The notes under the pieces are model-generated. The model had not been told where the DNA came from and made no database searches. It was given only the letters and a program-made list of their open reading frames with translations. The translations under genes and the position numbers were made by a program. From positions 248,001-312,000 of the forward strand of contig NZ_RRYI01000006.1 of assembly GCF_003931565.1 (NCBI RefSeq): a stretch of DNA of 64,000 bases. The letters are read 5' to 3'. The DNA comes from Caulobacter sp. 602-1 (GTDB lineage Bacteria > Pseudomonadota > Alphaproteobacteria > Caulobacterales > Caulobacteraceae). Below are positions 63,141 through 64,000 of this stretch, one piece after another (the stretch's first letter is position 1; each line of letters opens with the position of its first letter).

Positions 63141-63202
63141 CGCCCAAGGCTTGGGCGTTCGAGGGCAGATTGCTCACCTCACGCCCAAGGCTTGTGCATT
63201 CG
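63141..63202. repeat. Imperfect 21-base direct repeat
   Basis: Two copies (63141-63161 and 63182-63202) starting CGCCCAAGGCTTG, with two mismatches, 41 bases apart. The first copy contains the palindrome CGCCCAAGGCTTGGGCG. It lies 17-78 bases downstream of the DUF1467 stop on the reverse strand. Role unknown. Confidence 0.65.
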
Positions 63203-63218
63203 CACGTCAGCCTCGGCC

Positions 63219-63479
63219 CTACTTCCAGTCGGGCAGGTCCGGCAAGGTGATCAGGTTGAAGTGAATGGTGAGGAAGAACAGCACGAAGATGACGGCCGAG
63301 ACCCAGGTCGTGGTGATGAACTTGCGCTTCAGGTTCGGATTGATCGGCGCGCCCGGATCGCCGCCGCCCGGCGGCTTGACGCCAGCCTCGTGGTAGCTGC
63401 GCGAGCCCAGCGGCAGAACGGCGAACAGCACGGTCCACCAGATGGTCAGGTAGATCGCGAACCAGGTGATCGGGCTCAT
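63219..63479 (-). CDS. DUF1467 family membrane protein
   Basis: 86-aa protein with two transmembrane helices (about residues 5-25 and 57-77) joined by a basic loop containing SRSYHEAGV and INPNLKRKF. Family features are the MSPITWFAIYLTIWWTVLFAVLPLG start and the TTWVSAVIF segment. Such proteins are widespread in alphaproteobacteria, often next to the methylmalonyl-CoA epimerase gene, but have no assigned function. It begins two bases after the mce stop, so the two are one operon. Confidence 0.9.
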   Translation of the reverse strand: MSPITWFAIYLTIWWTVLFAVLPLGSRSYHEAGVKPPGGGDPGAPINPNLKRKFITTTWVSAVIFVLFFLTIHFNLITLPDLPDWK

Positions 63480-63480
63480 A

Positions 63481-63897
63481 TCAGTGAGCGTCCTTCGGGC
63501 TTTCCATGAGTTCGACCAGCAGGCCGCCCATGTCCTTGGGGTGGACGAAGATGATCAGCGTGCCGTGGGCGCCGATGCGGGGCTCGCCCAGCACGGTCGC
63601 GCCCTTGGCCACCAGATCGTCGCGCGCGTCGTAGATGTTCTCGACCTCGAAGCAGATGTGGTGTTGGCCGCCCTTGGGATTCTTGGCCAGGAAGCCATGG
63701 ATCGGCGAGTTCTCGCCATAGGGCTCGATCAGTTCGATCTGGCTGTTGGGCAGGTTGACGAAGCAGACCCAGACCCCCTGCTCCGGCATCGCCCACTTCT
63801 CGGTCACCGAGGTCGCGCCCAGGAGGTCGCGGTACATCTTCACCGAGTCGTCGATCGAGGGCGTCGCGACGCCGACGTGGTTCAGCTTTCCGATCAT
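63481..63897 (-). CDS. mce: Methylmalonyl-CoA epimerase
   Basis: Interconverts (S)- and (R)-methylmalonyl-CoA in the propionyl-CoA to succinyl-CoA route. Glyoxalase/VOC fold: metal ligands are visible in KLNHVGVATPSI (His), GGQHHICFEV (His) and LVELMES (Glu). The start is the ATG at 63897 because AGGAG lies eight bases before it; an ATG two codons upstream is inside that site. Length 138 aa is standard. Confidence 0.93.
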   Translation of the reverse strand: MIGKLNHVGVATPSIDDSVKMYRDLLGATSVTEKWAMPEQGVWVCFVNLPNSQIELIEPYGENSPIHGFLAKNPKGGQHHICFEVENIYDARDDLVAKGATVLGEPRIGAHGTLIIFVHPKDMGGLLVELMESPKDAH

Positions 63898-63907
63898 GGT
63901 CATTCTC

Positions 63908-64000
63908 CTAGCCGCCGAAGGTACCAATCGGATCGCTGAAAGCCGAGTGCAGATCGTTCAATTGGCTGATGGGCATATAGAAGCTGCAGCCCTTGCAGGG
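63908..64000 (-). CDS. 3' end of a further gene (last 30 codons), unidentified
   Basis: On the reverse strand a frame open from the window edge ends in TAG ten bases before the mce start. It reads PCKGCSFYMPISQLNDLHSA, then FSDPIGTFGG before the stop. The CxxC and the spacing to mce suggest a real gene in the same operon, but 30 residues are not enough to name a family. Confidence 0.5.
   Translation of the reverse strand, partial: PCKGCSFYMPISQLNDLHSAFSDPIGTFGG

Larger units (their letters stand above)
62769..63218. other. Gene-free 450-base region with three hairpins and a direct repeat
   Basis: Between proS and the DUF1467 gene, both reverse. It contains three strong inverted repeats (listed separately) and a 21-base imperfect direct repeat at 63141-63161 and 63182-63202. 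I find no convincing protein frame and no tRNA. It could hold a small RNA gene or dispersed palindromic elements. Confidence 0.6.

Noticed and set aside
63141-63202. CRISPR-like repeat pair
   Set aside because: Only two imperfect copies, no further units, no cas genes.

Overview
The window is GC-rich, densely packed alphaproteobacterial chromosome that I assign to Caulobacter or a very close relative. The main reasons are: an RNase E tail ending in the GWWRR motif known from Caulobacter; a metalloprotease carrying a domain that resembles the cell-surface anchor of the Caulobacter S-layer protein RsaA; a 29-codon gene that matches the SOS division inhibitor SidA in length, gene neighbourhood and control site; GAAC-N7-GAAC (GTTC-N7-GTTC) LexA operators; and the long envelope/translation gene block typical of this class. 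I see no rRNA, tRNA, CRISPR array, transposase or prophage.

Layout. 1-8.9 kb: 3' end of rne, a BepA-like M48 protease, a DsbA-like lipoprotein, thiG-thiS (reverse), aroQ-accB-accC-aat, then a DUF2155 protein and an NDUFA12-like protein (reverse). 9-13.4 kb: a large protein derived from class II ribonucleotide reductase that has lost the catalytic motifs, and two secreted pentapeptide-repeat proteins. 13.4-22.6 kb: aspS and tpiA (reverse), then a ppiD-like gene coupled to trpE, followed by trpG-trpD-trpC with a small reverse membrane ORF between trpE and trpG. 22.7-26 kb: an accessory stretch (acyltransferase, methyltransferase, S-layer-type metalloprotease). 26-34 kb: lexA with its own operator, an aspartic protease, an isocitrate-lyase/PEP-mutase family enzyme, comEC, gltX and gltA. 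34-37.9 kb: a FliK-like/FlhB-C-like pair (reverse) and a hybrid histidine kinase.

37.9-52.7 kb is one reverse-strand block: rpsB, tsf, pyrH, frr, uppS, cdsA, dxr, rseP/mmpA, bamA, skp, lpxD, fabZ, lpxA, lpxI, lpxB. It joins translation elongation and recycling, UMP synthesis, isoprenoid and CDP-diacylglycerol synthesis, outer-membrane protein assembly and lipid A synthesis. Many of its genes overlap by 1-20 bases, which implies translational coupling. 53-55.6 kb: a HAD phosphatase, a Tat-exported metallo-beta-lactamase-fold protein and a GFA protein. 55.6-64 kb (all reverse): dnaE, sidA, lolD, lolC/E, proS, a hairpin-rich 450-base gap, a DUF1467 protein, methylmalonyl-CoA epimerase, and the 3' end of one more gene.

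The most notable items are sidA with a complete SOS promoter between dnaE and lolD, the inactivated NrdJ-derived protein, the surface-anchored metalloprotease, and the truncated FlhB-like switch protein paired with a FliK-like protein. Statements about other genomes are from memory; no search was run.
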